From contig CAYFKD010000001.1 in NCBI GenBank assembly GCA_964343795.1, forward strand, positions 310,001 through 374,000: DNA of 64,000 nt, given 5' to 3'. A model generated the notes under the pieces. The model worked only from the letters and a program-made list of their open reading frames with translations, ran no database searches and was not told where the DNA came from. How positions within the stretch are numbered: position 1 is the first letter of the stretch; every line of letters starts with the position of its first letter. The DNA is from UBA9145 sp964343795. Lineage in GTDB: Bacteria; Pseudomonadota; Gammaproteobacteria; Pseudomonadales; Pseudohongiellaceae. This document shows positions 52,240 to 60,827 of the stretch, one piece after another. Position numbers and translations under genes: made by a program.

Positions 52240-53336
52240 CAGAAATCCTCGAACATCTGCGCGCCCGGGGTTTCCAAGGAGTGCAGGTGCTTGAAAGTGA
52301 TGGCGTCATAAATCTCGGTGCCGCCGCCCTCGGTGCCCACCACCAGGATCGGTTCATCTTCCTGGGTCACCATCAGGCTGTTGGCGCCGTCTTCCACTTC
52401 GATCTGGCCGATGCGGCGCCGGGTGTCCAGGTTTACTACCCAGATCTCGGTTCCGGGTTCGTGATGAGTGTCTACCGGGCCTTCGTGCATGGCGACGTAG
52501 AGTAGATTCTTGTCCTGGTGAACGCTGAGGAACTCGGTGCGTCCACCGGGCCGCCAGCCTGTTGTGTCTGCAGGCAGTACGCTCCAGCCATCCCCGATAA
52601 TAATGTCATCGTCATCGGTGCTGACCTCGTAGACCATGCCGGCATGGGTAATCAGCAACCAACCGTTGGCAGTGCGCGCAGTACGATCGAACACTGCGTC
52701 ATCCTGCACATTGAAAAATACCTCGCTGCGCTCACGGTTCTGTTCGAATCCGCTCACATCGAGTTGAATCAGTTGCAGGGTACCGTCACCGCAAACCATG
52801 AGAAAGTCACTTTCAGCAACGGGCATGATGATGGCGCAACCGGGTGTGGATACTTCGTAAATGAACAGTCGATCTTCCACATCCACGATGGACACGCTGT
52901 AACCCGGGTTCATGTTGAGTACGGCGAGGTGGCGCCCATTGTTCATCAAGCCCAGGTGGTTGCGCACTCCCAGCCGCGCCATGATGTTGGGTATTTCCAC
53001 CTCGGCAATGGGGCTGAGATTTTCAAAGTCATAGACCGCCACGATGTCAGTGCGATCACCATGCACTCCCCGGGACATGTAAGACTCAGCCGCGTAAATT
53101 TCCTCGCGGGGAAAATAGGGAATGACCGCAGGTGATTGTCGTGACAGGGACACCATGCCCTGCATTTCGCCGCTCTCGCCATCCCAGATGTAACCGCCAT
53201 TGCCGGTCTTTGCGATAAACCAGTTGCTGCCCGGAGTTTCCATGGTTTCCACGGTGAGTTCTTCTGCAGGCAACTGGGCCAAGGACAACGCGGGCAATAA
53301 CAGAAAGGGCAGGGCGAACAGGGCTGGGCGACGCAT
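52239..53336 (-). CDS. mauB: Amine dehydrogenase heavy chain
   Basis: A 365-residue exported protein (signal LFALPFLLLPALSLAQ) forming a seven-bladed propeller that docks the TTQ light chain. Family features: NWFIAKTGNGGYIWDGESGE, GDRTDIVAVYDFENLSPIAE, the CAIIMPVAESDFLMVCGDGT stretch, GWSVLPADTTGWRPGGRTEF and the C-terminal HEPGTEIWVVNLDTRRRIG with the conserved heavy-chain NLDT segment. First gene of the operon BEDA-cytochrome, divergent from the enolase-superfamily gene at 53495. Length is close to known AauB/MauB mature chains. Confidence 0.9.
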   Translation of the reverse strand: MRRPALFALPFLLLPALSLAQLPAEELTVETMETPGSNWFIAKTGNGGYIWDGESGEMQGMVSLSRQSPAVIPYFPREEIYAAESYMSRGVHGDRTDIVAVYDFENLSPIAEVEIPNIMARLGVRNHLGLMNNGRHLAVLNMNPGYSVSIVDVEDRLFIYEVSTPGCAIIMPVAESDFLMVCGDGTLQLIQLDVSGFEQNRERSEVFFNVQDDAVFDRTARTANGWLLITHAGMVYEVSTDDDDIIIGDGWSVLPADTTGWRPGGRTEFLSVHQDKNLLYVAMHEGPVDTHHEPGTEIWVVNLDTRRRIGQIEVEDGANSLMVTQEDEPILVVGTEGGGTEIYDAITFKHLHSLETPGAQMFEDF

Positions 53337-53494
53337 TTTTATTCTCCTCTACAGGATTCGGCGGCATCCGGAGGTGCAGGGGGTCATGTTAGCGCCTGTC
53401 AGGGTTGATGCAAAGGGGCTGAGCCACTAGTGGATAATGTTATATTGGGCGCAAACCACCAGAAGAGATCAGTCCGCCGGAGTCCAGACCAATC

Positions 53495-54703
53495 ATGAAA
53501 CGCAGAAAGTTTATTTCCAGCCTTGCAACCGGTTTCGCACCCATTCTCTTTCCTTCCCTTGGCCTGGCCCAGGGTGACCGGCCCCGGATCACGGATATCC
53601 GGGTGTACCGGATGCGCACATTGGGTGAGACGGGAATGATGGAATCCGCCTGGGCCCCGGGAAGAGCCTACATGCGACGCATTGGTGGCGGCACAGTTAC
53701 CGAGATACTGACCGACCAGGGAATTAGCGGTATCGCTCCCGGGCTCAGCGCGGGCGGGATCAACCGCATGAAGCAGCTTCTGGTTGGGCAGGACCCATTT
53801 GACAACGAAGCGCTGGGCCACCAGATGCGCTACACCAATGGAGCTGCCAACAACTGGCGTGATGTTGCCTGCATTGAAATCGCTCTATGGGATATCGTTG
53901 GCAAGGTTGCGAACCAGCCTCTATACAAGCTTTGGGGTGCACACAAGGACAAGGTCCCCGCCTATGCCAGTATGATTCAGCTATCCACGCCGGAAGAACG
54001 TGCGGAACAGGCCTTGCGCATGAAAGAGGAAGGATGGCAGGGGATGAAACTGCGTCTGCATCACCTCGAAATGAGAGACGACATCCGCACTGTTGAACTG
54101 GCAAGGGAGGCAGTTGGCGAGGATTTCGAGATCATGACCGACGCCAACCAGGCACAATCGTCAGGTATTTGGCAACCGGGAATCCAATGGGATTACAAGC
54201 GCGCACTGGACACTGCACGGGCGCTCAATGAATTCGACGTGTACTGGCTGGAAGAACCGTTGCGGCGCTATGACTATGAAGGCCTGGCGGAGCTGAACCG
54301 CGCCACCGATATCACCCTGGCCGGGGGTGAGAACAACCAGGGTGTTCAGGAATTTGTTGATATCATCGAACGCAAAATTTACGACATCCTGCAACCGGAA
54401 ATTCTGGTCACCGAAGGCGTACAGGGTCTGCGCGCGGTGGCGGCACTGGGATTGGCCCACCATAAACTTGTTATCCCTCATCACGGCGGGGGGCAGCTAG
54501 GGACTATCGCCCAGCTGCATATGATCGGAACATGGCCCCATTGTCCCTGGGTAGAGATCATGAACGATCCGCCAATTTCTCCCTACACCAATGGCTTTGC
54601 CATCTTTGAAAATTCGCCGGTAGTCGATGGCGAAGGATTCATGGCCATGCCGCAGGGGCCGGGGCTCGGTGTAGATATTCGGCGTGACCTGATTGAGGCC
54701 TGA
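53495..54703 (+). CDS. Enolase superfamily (mandelate racemase/muconate lactonising) protein, Tat-exported
   Basis: A 402-residue enzyme of the MR/MLE group preceded by a Tat signal (KRRKFISSLATGFAPILFPS then LGLAQ). Metal ligands are Asp in MTDANQAQ, Glu in VYWLEEPLRRYDYE and Glu in LAGGENNQG; the KLRLH stretch supplies the KxR dyad and VIPHHGGGQ the catalytic histidine. Members abstract an alpha-proton from a carboxylate, as racemase, cycloisomerase or dehydratase. Almost all characterised members are cytosolic, so a periplasmic one is odd. ATG 53495 gives the signal directly. Divergent from the amine dehydrogenase operon and followed by an esterase gene. Confidence 0.85.
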   Translation: MKRRKFISSLATGFAPILFPSLGLAQGDRPRITDIRVYRMRTLGETGMMESAWAPGRAYMRRIGGGTVTEILTDQGISGIAPGLSAGGINRMKQLLVGQDPFDNEALGHQMRYTNGAANNWRDVACIEIALWDIVGKVANQPLYKLWGAHKDKVPAYASMIQLSTPEERAEQALRMKEEGWQGMKLRLHHLEMRDDIRTVELAREAVGEDFEIMTDANQAQSSGIWQPGIQWDYKRALDTARALNEFDVYWLEEPLRRYDYEGLAELNRATDITLAGGENNQGVQEFVDIIERKIYDILQPEILVTEGVQGLRAVAALGLAHHKLVIPHHGGGQLGTIAQLHMIGTWPHCPWVEIMNDPPISPYTNGFAIFENSPVVDGEGFMAMPQGPGLGVDIRRDLIEA

Positions 54704-54790
54704 ATCATGACCTTTTGACCTGGATTTCGTCTAAGCACTGAGCAGCGCTCATTTTGCCTACTACATCTATTGCCCAGAGGCTCAGACATC

Positions 54791-55678
54791 ATGGTCCGAC
54801 TATCGCAGTCATTTCTGATTGCTCTAATCATTACGGGTGTTTTCTTACCCGGCGTTGTATCGCCGCAGTCTGTTGAGGATTGGACGGCAGTTTCCCTGGT
54901 GCGTTCGGAACGCACCGTTTTGCGCTCAAGCCTTGTTGACCGGGTTTTCGAAATCCAGGTGGCATTGCCCGAGTCTTATGACGAGTCCCCTCAATCAGAA
55001 TACCCGGTACTCTATGTGCTGGACGGAAACCTGGCTTTCCCATTGGTTGAATCCATTTACAACATCTTGCGGGAAGGGCCGGCCATTGAAGAAATGATCG
55101 TGGTTGGGATCGGCTACCCACGGGATGTGGAACAGGACATCAGCCATCTGCGTTTTGCGGACCTCACTCCATCCAATTTTGCTGCAGCCGACGAAGTCGT
55201 TGGGCAGCCCTTGCCTGAGCTGGCCAGCGGCCAGGGTATTCAGTTTATCGAGATGCTGAAAACCCAGGTTTTTCCCCTGATAGAAGCGCGCTATCGCAGC
55301 GATGGCCGCCGCGGATTGCTTGGTCATTCAGCCGGTGGCCTGCTGGTAGCCCACATCATGTTTAAAGAGACAGGCTTGTTCAGCCATTACCTGATCAGCA
55401 GCCCATCACTTTGGTGGAACTCCCTGGAGATTATGGATACGGAATCGGGGTTCTTTCAGGGCAGCGATACCCTGGCAGTTGCTGCATACCTTTCCGTTGG
55501 CGGATCGGAAAATGAAAACCAGCTACCACCATTTCGCCAGTTTGTGGATACCCTGACGAGCAGGGACTATAGAGAATTCGATTGGGATTACCGCATTTAC
55601 GAGAATGAATCACATATGTCGGTAGTGCCACACGCGATCAGTGACGGCCTGGAATTTCTATTTGTTGAGGAGGAATAA
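54791..55678 (+). CDS. Exported esterase (esterase D / IroE-like, PF00756)
   Basis: A 295-residue exported alpha/beta-hydrolase (signal LIALIITGVFLPGVVSPQ) with nucleophile GHSAGGLLV, an acid in FDWDYRIYENES and histidine in ESHMSVVPHAIS, and the YPVLYVLDGNLAFPLVE start of the esterase family. Such enzymes cleave acyl esters, including siderophore esters and S-formylglutathione relatives. ATG 54791 has GAGG upstream. It is 87 bp past the enolase-superfamily gene and may act on the same substrate class. Confidence 0.82.
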   Translation: MVRLSQSFLIALIITGVFLPGVVSPQSVEDWTAVSLVRSERTVLRSSLVDRVFEIQVALPESYDESPQSEYPVLYVLDGNLAFPLVESIYNILREGPAIEEMIVVGIGYPRDVEQDISHLRFADLTPSNFAAADEVVGQPLPELASGQGIQFIEMLKTQVFPLIEARYRSDGRRGLLGHSAGGLLVAHIMFKETGLFSHYLISSPSLWWNSLEIMDTESGFFQGSDTLAVAAYLSVGGSENENQLPPFRQFVDTLTSRDYREFDWDYRIYENESHMSVVPHAISDGLEFLFVEEE

Positions 55679-55709
55679 CGTTTAAGATCGAATCGAATCG
55701 CTGATTCTG

Positions 55710-58544
55710 TTACTCAAGTAACTCGCTCAGGATTTCGCTCAGTTCCTGCATTCGGTAAGGCTTGGGTATCGAAGCCTTGAAGCCGTAATCCTTGTAGTGA
55801 GCAAGAACCGGATCGTCGGAATAGCCGCTGGAGACGATTGCGACTACATCGGGGTTGGTCACCTTCAATTGACTAATGGTTTCCTTGCCACCCTTTCCTC
55901 CGGGTATGGTGAGGTCGAGAATTACTGCCTGAAAAGCCTGATCGCTCTCCAGGGCAGCGATGTAACTTGCTATAGCCGCATCGCCATCGGCACAGGTGAC
56001 CACTTCGTAGCCAAGTGCGCCCAACATGGCGGCACTCATGGTGCGGATATCATCCGCATCATCCATAACCAGTATCTTCCCTTTGCCATGTTTCAGCTCT
56101 TTCTCGTTTAGTGCCGATGAAATCTCGGCCTTTTCCAATGTAGCCGGCAGGTAGAAATCGAAAGTGGACCCTTTGTTCGGCTCAGAAGAAACGGTGATAT
56201 GTCCTCCGTGTTTCTGCAAAATGGAGTAGCAAGTGGCCAGCCCGAGCCCGCTTCCGGACTGCTTGGTTGAAAAGAAGGGGTCAAAGATTTTGGACACAAC
56301 ATCTTCGGGAATCCCGATCCCCTGGTCTGTAATCGATACCTTGACATAGGGGCCCGGTCGAAGTGGCAGGATTGTCGTACTGTCCGTGGTAAAGTTTTTG
56401 GCCGATATGGAGAGGGTGCCGGCATTGGGCATGGCCTGTTTTGCATTAATGATGAGGTTGCTTATCACCTGCTCAATCTGGGCAGGATCGATATAGGCTT
56501 GCCACAAACCGTCTTCGATGTCGATTTCGCTGGCAATATTTGATCCTCTCAGGGCGAAGGATACTGCTGTTCCCAGCAGGTCCTGCAGGTTGGTACTGGT
56601 TCGTACCGGTTCGCCTCCTTTCGCGAAGGTGAGCAGCTGCTGGGTGAGTCCCTTCAGTCGTTCCGTGGCACGCTCGGTTTCATCGAGGAGCAAGTCTCTC
56701 TCTTTCCTGTTCTCCGTCATTCGCGCCAGACTCAGGTTGCCCATGATGCCCGTGAGCAAGTTATTCAGGTCATGTGCTATACCGCCGGCAAACACGCCGA
56801 TGGACTCCAGCTTGGCGATTTTCAGAAGTTCCTGTTCGATTTTTTCGCTTACGGTAATGTCATTCAGTGAAGTAAATATTCTCGGCTCTCCCGCCGCATC
56901 GACCCGCATGGATTCCATTAAAAACGTGCGTTCTTCACCGTTCCGGGTTAACAGTTTTATGCGCCTATTCTGGAGACGCTTCAACTTGCGCAGGCTCCTG
57001 AGCATGTCGTCGAAACTGTCGCGCAGTTCATCGGGGATCATATTCAGCTCGGAGCGATCCTTGCCGATGGCTTCTTCCCGTGACCAACCAAAAGTGGCGA
57101 CCCATTGTGGGTTCACATCGATTATCTTGCCCTGGCGCGGTTCAGTAATGCTGCACGGGTCATTGCTCATGCTAAAAAACGATGAAAATAATTGCTGTGA
57201 ATCCTTCAGCTCATCGTAAACAACTTTCTGGTCTGTGATATCGCGGGTGATCCCCTGGATAACGGTTATCTTCCCTTGTGAATCCAGCAGTGGCGCGGAG
57301 CGGGTTTCACCAACGAATTCAGAGCCATCCTTGCGTAGAAAAGTGAAATCAGTCTTGATGACTTCATTGCCAAATTCGCCGGCTATCCTGTTTTTGATTG
57401 ACTCCTCGGCCAGCCTGGCGCTTTCTTCGGTGATAAATACATTGACTAGCGAGGAAAGCGATCTGCCAACCAGTTCGCGGGGCTCGAAACCGGAAACCGA
57501 TTTTATCGATGAACTCATGAACGTGAATACACCGTTCTGGTCTATTTGCCAGATCACGTCTACTGTTCGGTCAATAATGTCGCGAAAGCGCTGGTCACTC
57601 TCGTGCAGCGCATCTTCGGCTATTCTTCTTGCGTCAAGCAGGGAGCTCAGCATCAGCAGGGGCGTAATGGCGGCAAACAGGAATAATTGCAGTGCGAATA
57701 CATTCTCTGCAGTCGAACCAGTGCTGAAAGGTCCGAGCCCGGCTGCGACGCTTATTATTGAGAATAATGTTAATGCAAAAATTGAAGTCGAAATACCAAT
57801 AGGGCCGAAGCGAATCGTTGCCCATATAAGCACGGGAAGCGGAGCATAGAGCAGGGCATGATTGTTCAGTGCGCCAAGAAACGAAGATCCAAACGCCAGG
57901 TAGCTCGTAGCAAGCAAGCCAATCACAAGCGCAATCGCTTCCAAAAACCTTGCCCGTGAAACCCGTTTAATCCACGCGGTGCCAGCAGAGACCCATAGAA
58001 AAATCACCGGCACCAATACCAGTTGGGCAAGGGCATCACCCAGGAACCAGGTACGCCAGGCCAGTCCCAGGTCTGCCGTAGGTTCTATAAAAGCCCGCGA
58101 CAGGGATATAGTCGCCGAGACCGCAGGTGCAAATAACACGGCCCAGCACAGGAAGTAGATCATTCGTTGAAACTGATCAAATTCCAGATTCCCCTTCAAG
58201 AGTCGGTGCAAGGCGGTTGCGGCGATGAGGATTTCAGTGCAATTCGCGGCAAAGAAAATTATTCCCCTGGCAATGGAGTTTCCCTCCAATAGAGTGGGAA
58301 TAAAGAAAGCAGGAACCATGGCCATGAACCAGATCCACCACCGGCGGCGCTCGGTGAGCACCAAGGCGGATACCATTACTGCATTGGGGGGCCAGAAAAC
58401 CGCGATGCTGTCGGGGGGTACGCTGAGCGCAATTCCAAATTCCGCCCCAAGGTAATATGCGGCACCGATGAAAACGGCAATCAGCGCAGTCTTGAACCGG
58501 GCGGGAGTCCTGGAGGAGTTTTCTATTAAACTGCTGTCAGTCAC
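55710..58544 (-). CDS. MASE1 hybrid sensor histidine kinase
   Basis: A 944-residue kinase: an N-terminal MASE1 integral-membrane sensor of about eight helices (1-300; VPPDSIAVFWPPNAVMVSAL), two PAS domains (about 315-440 and 450-570; PAC-like GKITVIQGITRDITDQK), HisKA with His591 (GGIAHDLNNLLTG), HATPase with Asn700 (LIINAKQAM), the DQGIGI and GSGLGLA boxes, and a receiver domain with Asp877 (AVILDLTIPGGKGGKE) and Lys928 (SIPKPYRM). MASE1 senses an unknown cue within the membrane. The nearby kinase at 34404 has the same core but a different sensor. No output regulator is adjacent. Confidence 0.9.
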   Translation of the reverse strand: MTDSSLIENSSRTPARFKTALIAVFIGAAYYLGAEFGIALSVPPDSIAVFWPPNAVMVSALVLTERRRWWIWFMAMVPAFFIPTLLEGNSIARGIIFFAANCTEILIAATALHRLLKGNLEFDQFQRMIYFLCWAVLFAPAVSATISLSRAFIEPTADLGLAWRTWFLGDALAQLVLVPVIFLWVSAGTAWIKRVSRARFLEAIALVIGLLATSYLAFGSSFLGALNNHALLYAPLPVLIWATIRFGPIGISTSIFALTLFSIISVAAGLGPFSTGSTAENVFALQLFLFAAITPLLMLSSLLDARRIAEDALHESDQRFRDIIDRTVDVIWQIDQNGVFTFMSSSIKSVSGFEPRELVGRSLSSLVNVFITEESARLAEESIKNRIAGEFGNEVIKTDFTFLRKDGSEFVGETRSAPLLDSQGKITVIQGITRDITDQKVVYDELKDSQQLFSSFFSMSNDPCSITEPRQGKIIDVNPQWVATFGWSREEAIGKDRSELNMIPDELRDSFDDMLRSLRKLKRLQNRRIKLLTRNGEERTFLMESMRVDAAGEPRIFTSLNDITVSEKIEQELLKIAKLESIGVFAGGIAHDLNNLLTGIMGNLSLARMTENRKERDLLLDETERATERLKGLTQQLLTFAKGGEPVRTSTNLQDLLGTAVSFALRGSNIASEIDIEDGLWQAYIDPAQIEQVISNLIINAKQAMPNAGTLSISAKNFTTDSTTILPLRPGPYVKVSITDQGIGIPEDVVSKIFDPFFSTKQSGSGLGLATCYSILQKHGGHITVSSEPNKGSTFDFYLPATLEKAEISSALNEKELKHGKGKILVMDDADDIRTMSAAMLGALGYEVVTCADGDAAIASYIAALESDQAFQAVILDLTIPGGKGGKETISQLKVTNPDVVAIVSSGYSDDPVLAHYKDYGFKASIPKPYRMQELSEILSELLE

Positions 58545-58619
58545 TTGTTCGACATGCCGGCTGGATACGGCAGGCCGGTTTTAATCAGAGGTGTGGATTG
58601 CGTAGCTGAAGTTTGAAAC

Positions 58620-58664
58620 GGGTTGGGCGCAGGAATTCCAGAATAAGCAGCCTGTGCCCAACCC
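58620..58664 (-). terminator. Hairpin terminator of tRNA-Met
   Basis: A 14-bp stem with one G-U pair (GGGTTGGGCGCAGG with CCTGTGCCCAACCC) and a 17-base loop lies 12 bp past the 3' end of the minus-strand tRNA. The T-run after it is short, so strength is moderate. Confidence 0.55.
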
Positions 58665-58675
58665 ATCGATTAATA

Positions 58676-58752
58676 TGGTAGCTATGGCTGGACTTGAACC
58701 AGCGACCCCAGCATTATGAATGCTGTGCTCTAACCAGCTGAGCTACATAGCC
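58676..58752 (-). tRNA. tRNA-Met (CAT), elongator type
   Basis: Read on the minus strand: acceptor arm GGCTATG with CATAGCT, D-arm GCTCAGCTGGTTAGAGC, anticodon arm CAGCA-TTCATAA-TGCTG with CAT anticodon, T-arm GCTGGTTCAAGTCCAGC, discriminator A and an encoded CCA. The GGCTA...GTAGCTCAG start and A73 match elongator tRNA-Met; an isoleucine tRNA with a modified C34 has a different acceptor, so Met is preferred. Confidence 0.93.
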
Positions 58753-58793
58753 TTGTTGTTAACGGCTTCCGATTATACGTCATCTGAAAATTC

Positions 58794-58853
58794 TTATTTC
58801 AGGTTTTGTCCTCGACGTATTTCATATACGCCTGCGGGCAAAACCTGAAATAA
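58794..58853 (-). repeat. Stem-in-stem element, copy 3
   Basis: Perfect 15-bp outer stem TTATTTCAGGTTTTG with its complement, and an inner CGTAT-5-ATACG hairpin, with the same layout as copies 1, 2 and 4. On the minus strand the inner part reads GCGTATATGAAATACG. With copy 4 it brackets a 365-bp gene-free interval (58753-59117). Confidence 0.75.
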
Positions 58854-59023
58854 AATTTCCATCTAACGCATACTCGAAACCCTCGAGAACGCATAAACCT
58901 TAAAACGGGCATTAAGGAGTGCCGAAGGGACGCGAATTCTGTGCATTTGGCCGGAAATTGTCAAGTTTCGAGCTTCAATCTGTACTACTGTGGAGCGTAA
59001 CGAGCGCAGCTCAGGCAAGGAAC

Positions 59024-59080
59024 AAATTGGCGCAGGGGAGGCGCGTACTCAAGCAGTACGTTACGACCCTAAGCCAATTT
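59024..59080 (+). repeat. Stem-in-stem element, copy 4
   Basis: Perfect 8-bp outer stem AAATTGGC / GCCAATTT, inner CGTACT-5-AGTACG hairpin, and spacers GCAGGGGAGG and TTACGACCCTAA. It is opposite in orientation to copy 3, 170 bp away. The surrounding GGAGCGTAACGAGCGCAGCT and AGCGCAGTAGCTCC flanks recall the GAGCG and GCAGC flanks at the other locus. Confidence 0.75.
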
Positions 59081-59117
59081 ATGACGAAGCATGGGCAAGC
59101 GCAGTAGCTCCCCAGAA

Positions 59118-60209
59118 TTAAACATTAAACCGGAAGTGGATTACGTCACCGTCCTGGACTATGTAGTCCTTGCCTTCCAGGCGCCATTTGCCGGCCTCTT
59201 TAGCGCCCTGTTCACCCTTGTTATCGACGAAATCGGTATATGACACCACCTCGGCGCGGATGAAGCCTTTCTCGAAATCCGTGTGAATGACACCCGCGGC
59301 CTCGGGGGCGGTGGCGCCTTGCTTCACGGTCCAGGCCCTGGCCTCTTTTTCCCCGGCGGTGAAATAGGTCTGCAGGCCTAGCAGGGAGTAACCAGCGCGG
59401 ATGACCCGGTCCAGGCCAGGCTCTTCCATGCCCAGGTCCTGCAGGAATTCCATCTTCTCCTCGTCTTCCAGCTCGGCAATCTCCGCTTCCAGCTTGTTGC
59501 AGATGGCAACCACCTGGGCACCTTCGGATTCGGCAATGGCCCGCACAGTATCGAGGTGCGGGTTGTCTTCGAATCCGTCTTCATTGACGTTGGCGATATA
59601 CATGACCGGCTTGTTGGTGAGCAGGTGCAGATGGAACAGGTTGCCCTGTTCTTCCTTGTGCAGGCTCAATGTGCGCACCGGATTTCCCTCATCCAGGTGG
59701 ACCTTCACTTTTTCCAACAGGTTGGCTTCCCGTTGCGCATCCTTGTCGCCACTCTTGGCCACGCGGATGACCCTGTTGTAAGCCTTCTCTACGGTTTCCA
59801 GGTCCGCGAGGGCGAGTTCGGTGTTTATGGTTTCTATGTCTGACGAGGGATCAATCCTGTCGCCAACGTGGGTGACGTTGCTGTCTTCGAAACAGCGCAC
59901 CACGTGAGCGATGGCATCGGTCTCGCGGATGTTGGCCAGGAACTTGTTGCCCAGGCCTTCGCCCTGGGATGCTCCCGCCACCAACCCGGCGATATCGGTA
60001 AACTCCACCGTTGTTGGCAGCACTTTCTGCGGATTTACAATCTCCGCGATCCGGTCGAGACGTTCGTCAGGAATGGGCACGATGCCCGAGTTCGGTTCAA
60101 TCGTGCAGAAGGGAAAATTTTCCGCGGCAATCCCCGCGCTGGTCAGGGCGTTGAACAGGGTGGATTTACCCACGTTGGGCAGGCCGACGATGCCGCATTT
60201 AACAGACAT
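59118..60209 (-). CDS. ychF: Redox-regulated ATPase YchF (Obg/TRAFAC family)
   Basis: A 363-residue P-loop protein: Walker A GLPNVGKST, switch I/II FTDIAGLVAGASQGEGLGNK, and CNKLEAEI in the place of the GTP-specific NKxD, which explains its preference for ATP. A TGS-type C-terminal domain closes it (IHTDFEKGFIRAEVVSYTDF). It associates with ribosomes and acts in stress responses. Six bases separate it from pth. In the usual gammaproteobacterial order. Confidence 0.97.
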   Translation of the reverse strand: MSVKCGIVGLPNVGKSTLFNALTSAGIAAENFPFCTIEPNSGIVPIPDERLDRIAEIVNPQKVLPTTVEFTDIAGLVAGASQGEGLGNKFLANIRETDAIAHVVRCFEDSNVTHVGDRIDPSSDIETINTELALADLETVEKAYNRVIRVAKSGDKDAQREANLLEKVKVHLDEGNPVRTLSLHKEEQGNLFHLHLLTNKPVMYIANVNEDGFEDNPHLDTVRAIAESEGAQVVAICNKLEAEIAELEDEEKMEFLQDLGMEEPGLDRVIRAGYSLLGLQTYFTAGEKEARAWTVKQGATAPEAAGVIHTDFEKGFIRAEVVSYTDFVDNKGEQGAKEAGKWRLEGKDYIVQDGDVIHFRFNV

Positions 60210-60215
60210 TCTTGT

Positions 60216-60809
60216 TTATTCCTGGTCTTCCGTGTGCAACATGCGCATAGCCTCGCCCCAGTTTCCTTTCACAGCCTCGGGCATGACCCTTATCGCATCT
60301 TCGATGTTTTCCATGAGGATGCCCGCTTCCTCGCGGGACGGGTTGCTCAGCACGTGATTAGACACCATGGATTTATGCCCGGGATGGCCCACGCCGATTC
60401 GCAGCCGGTAAAATTCTTTGCGGCCACCCAGGGCGTTAATGATGTCGCGAATGCCGTTGTGTCCGCCATGGCCACCGCCTTCCTTGAAGCGGGTGATGCC
60501 GAGGTCGAAATCGATTTCGTCGTAAGCCACCAGCATATTCTCCGGTTCGAGCTTGTAGAAATTCAGCAAGGCCGCCACCGCCTTGCCGCTGTGATTCATC
60601 CAGGTGGTAGGAAACAGCAATCGAACTTCGTGGCCATCGATATTGATGGAGCCCACTTCACCAAAGAACTTGGCTTCCGGGCGCAGGGAACCGTTATAGG
60701 CCTTGCACAGGTTAAACAGGAATACCGCGCCGGCGTTGTGGCGATTGGATTCGTGCTGCGGGCCCGGATTGCCCAGGCCCACAACCAGTTTCAGTGGATT
60801 GTCCGACAC
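60216..60809 (-). CDS. pth: Peptidyl-tRNA hydrolase
   Basis: A 197-residue enzyme that frees tRNA from stalled peptidyl-tRNA. The catalytic His is in HESNRHNAGAVFL near residue 20 and the GGHGGHNGIRDI motif, TTWMNHSGKAV and YDEIDFDLG stretches are intact. Located between rplY and ychF as in many gammaproteobacteria; overlaps are absent and the spacing is short. Essential in most bacteria. Confidence 0.97.
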   Translation of the reverse strand: MSDNPLKLVVGLGNPGPQHESNRHNAGAVFLFNLCKAYNGSLRPEAKFFGEVGSINIDGHEVRLLFPTTWMNHSGKAVAALLNFYKLEPENMLVAYDEIDFDLGITRFKEGGGHGGHNGIRDIINALGGRKEFYRLRIGVGHPGHKSMVSNHVLSNPSREEAGILMENIEDAIRVMPEAVKGNWGEAMRMLHTEDQE

Positions 60810-60827
60810 GGGATGACTCCCCGGGGA

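Noticed and set aside
53424..53433. 10-bp palindrome CCACTAGTGG between the amine dehydrogenase and enolase-type genes
   Set aside because: It is in a divergent promoter region, but a single short palindrome without a second site or a well-placed promoter is too weak to call an operator.
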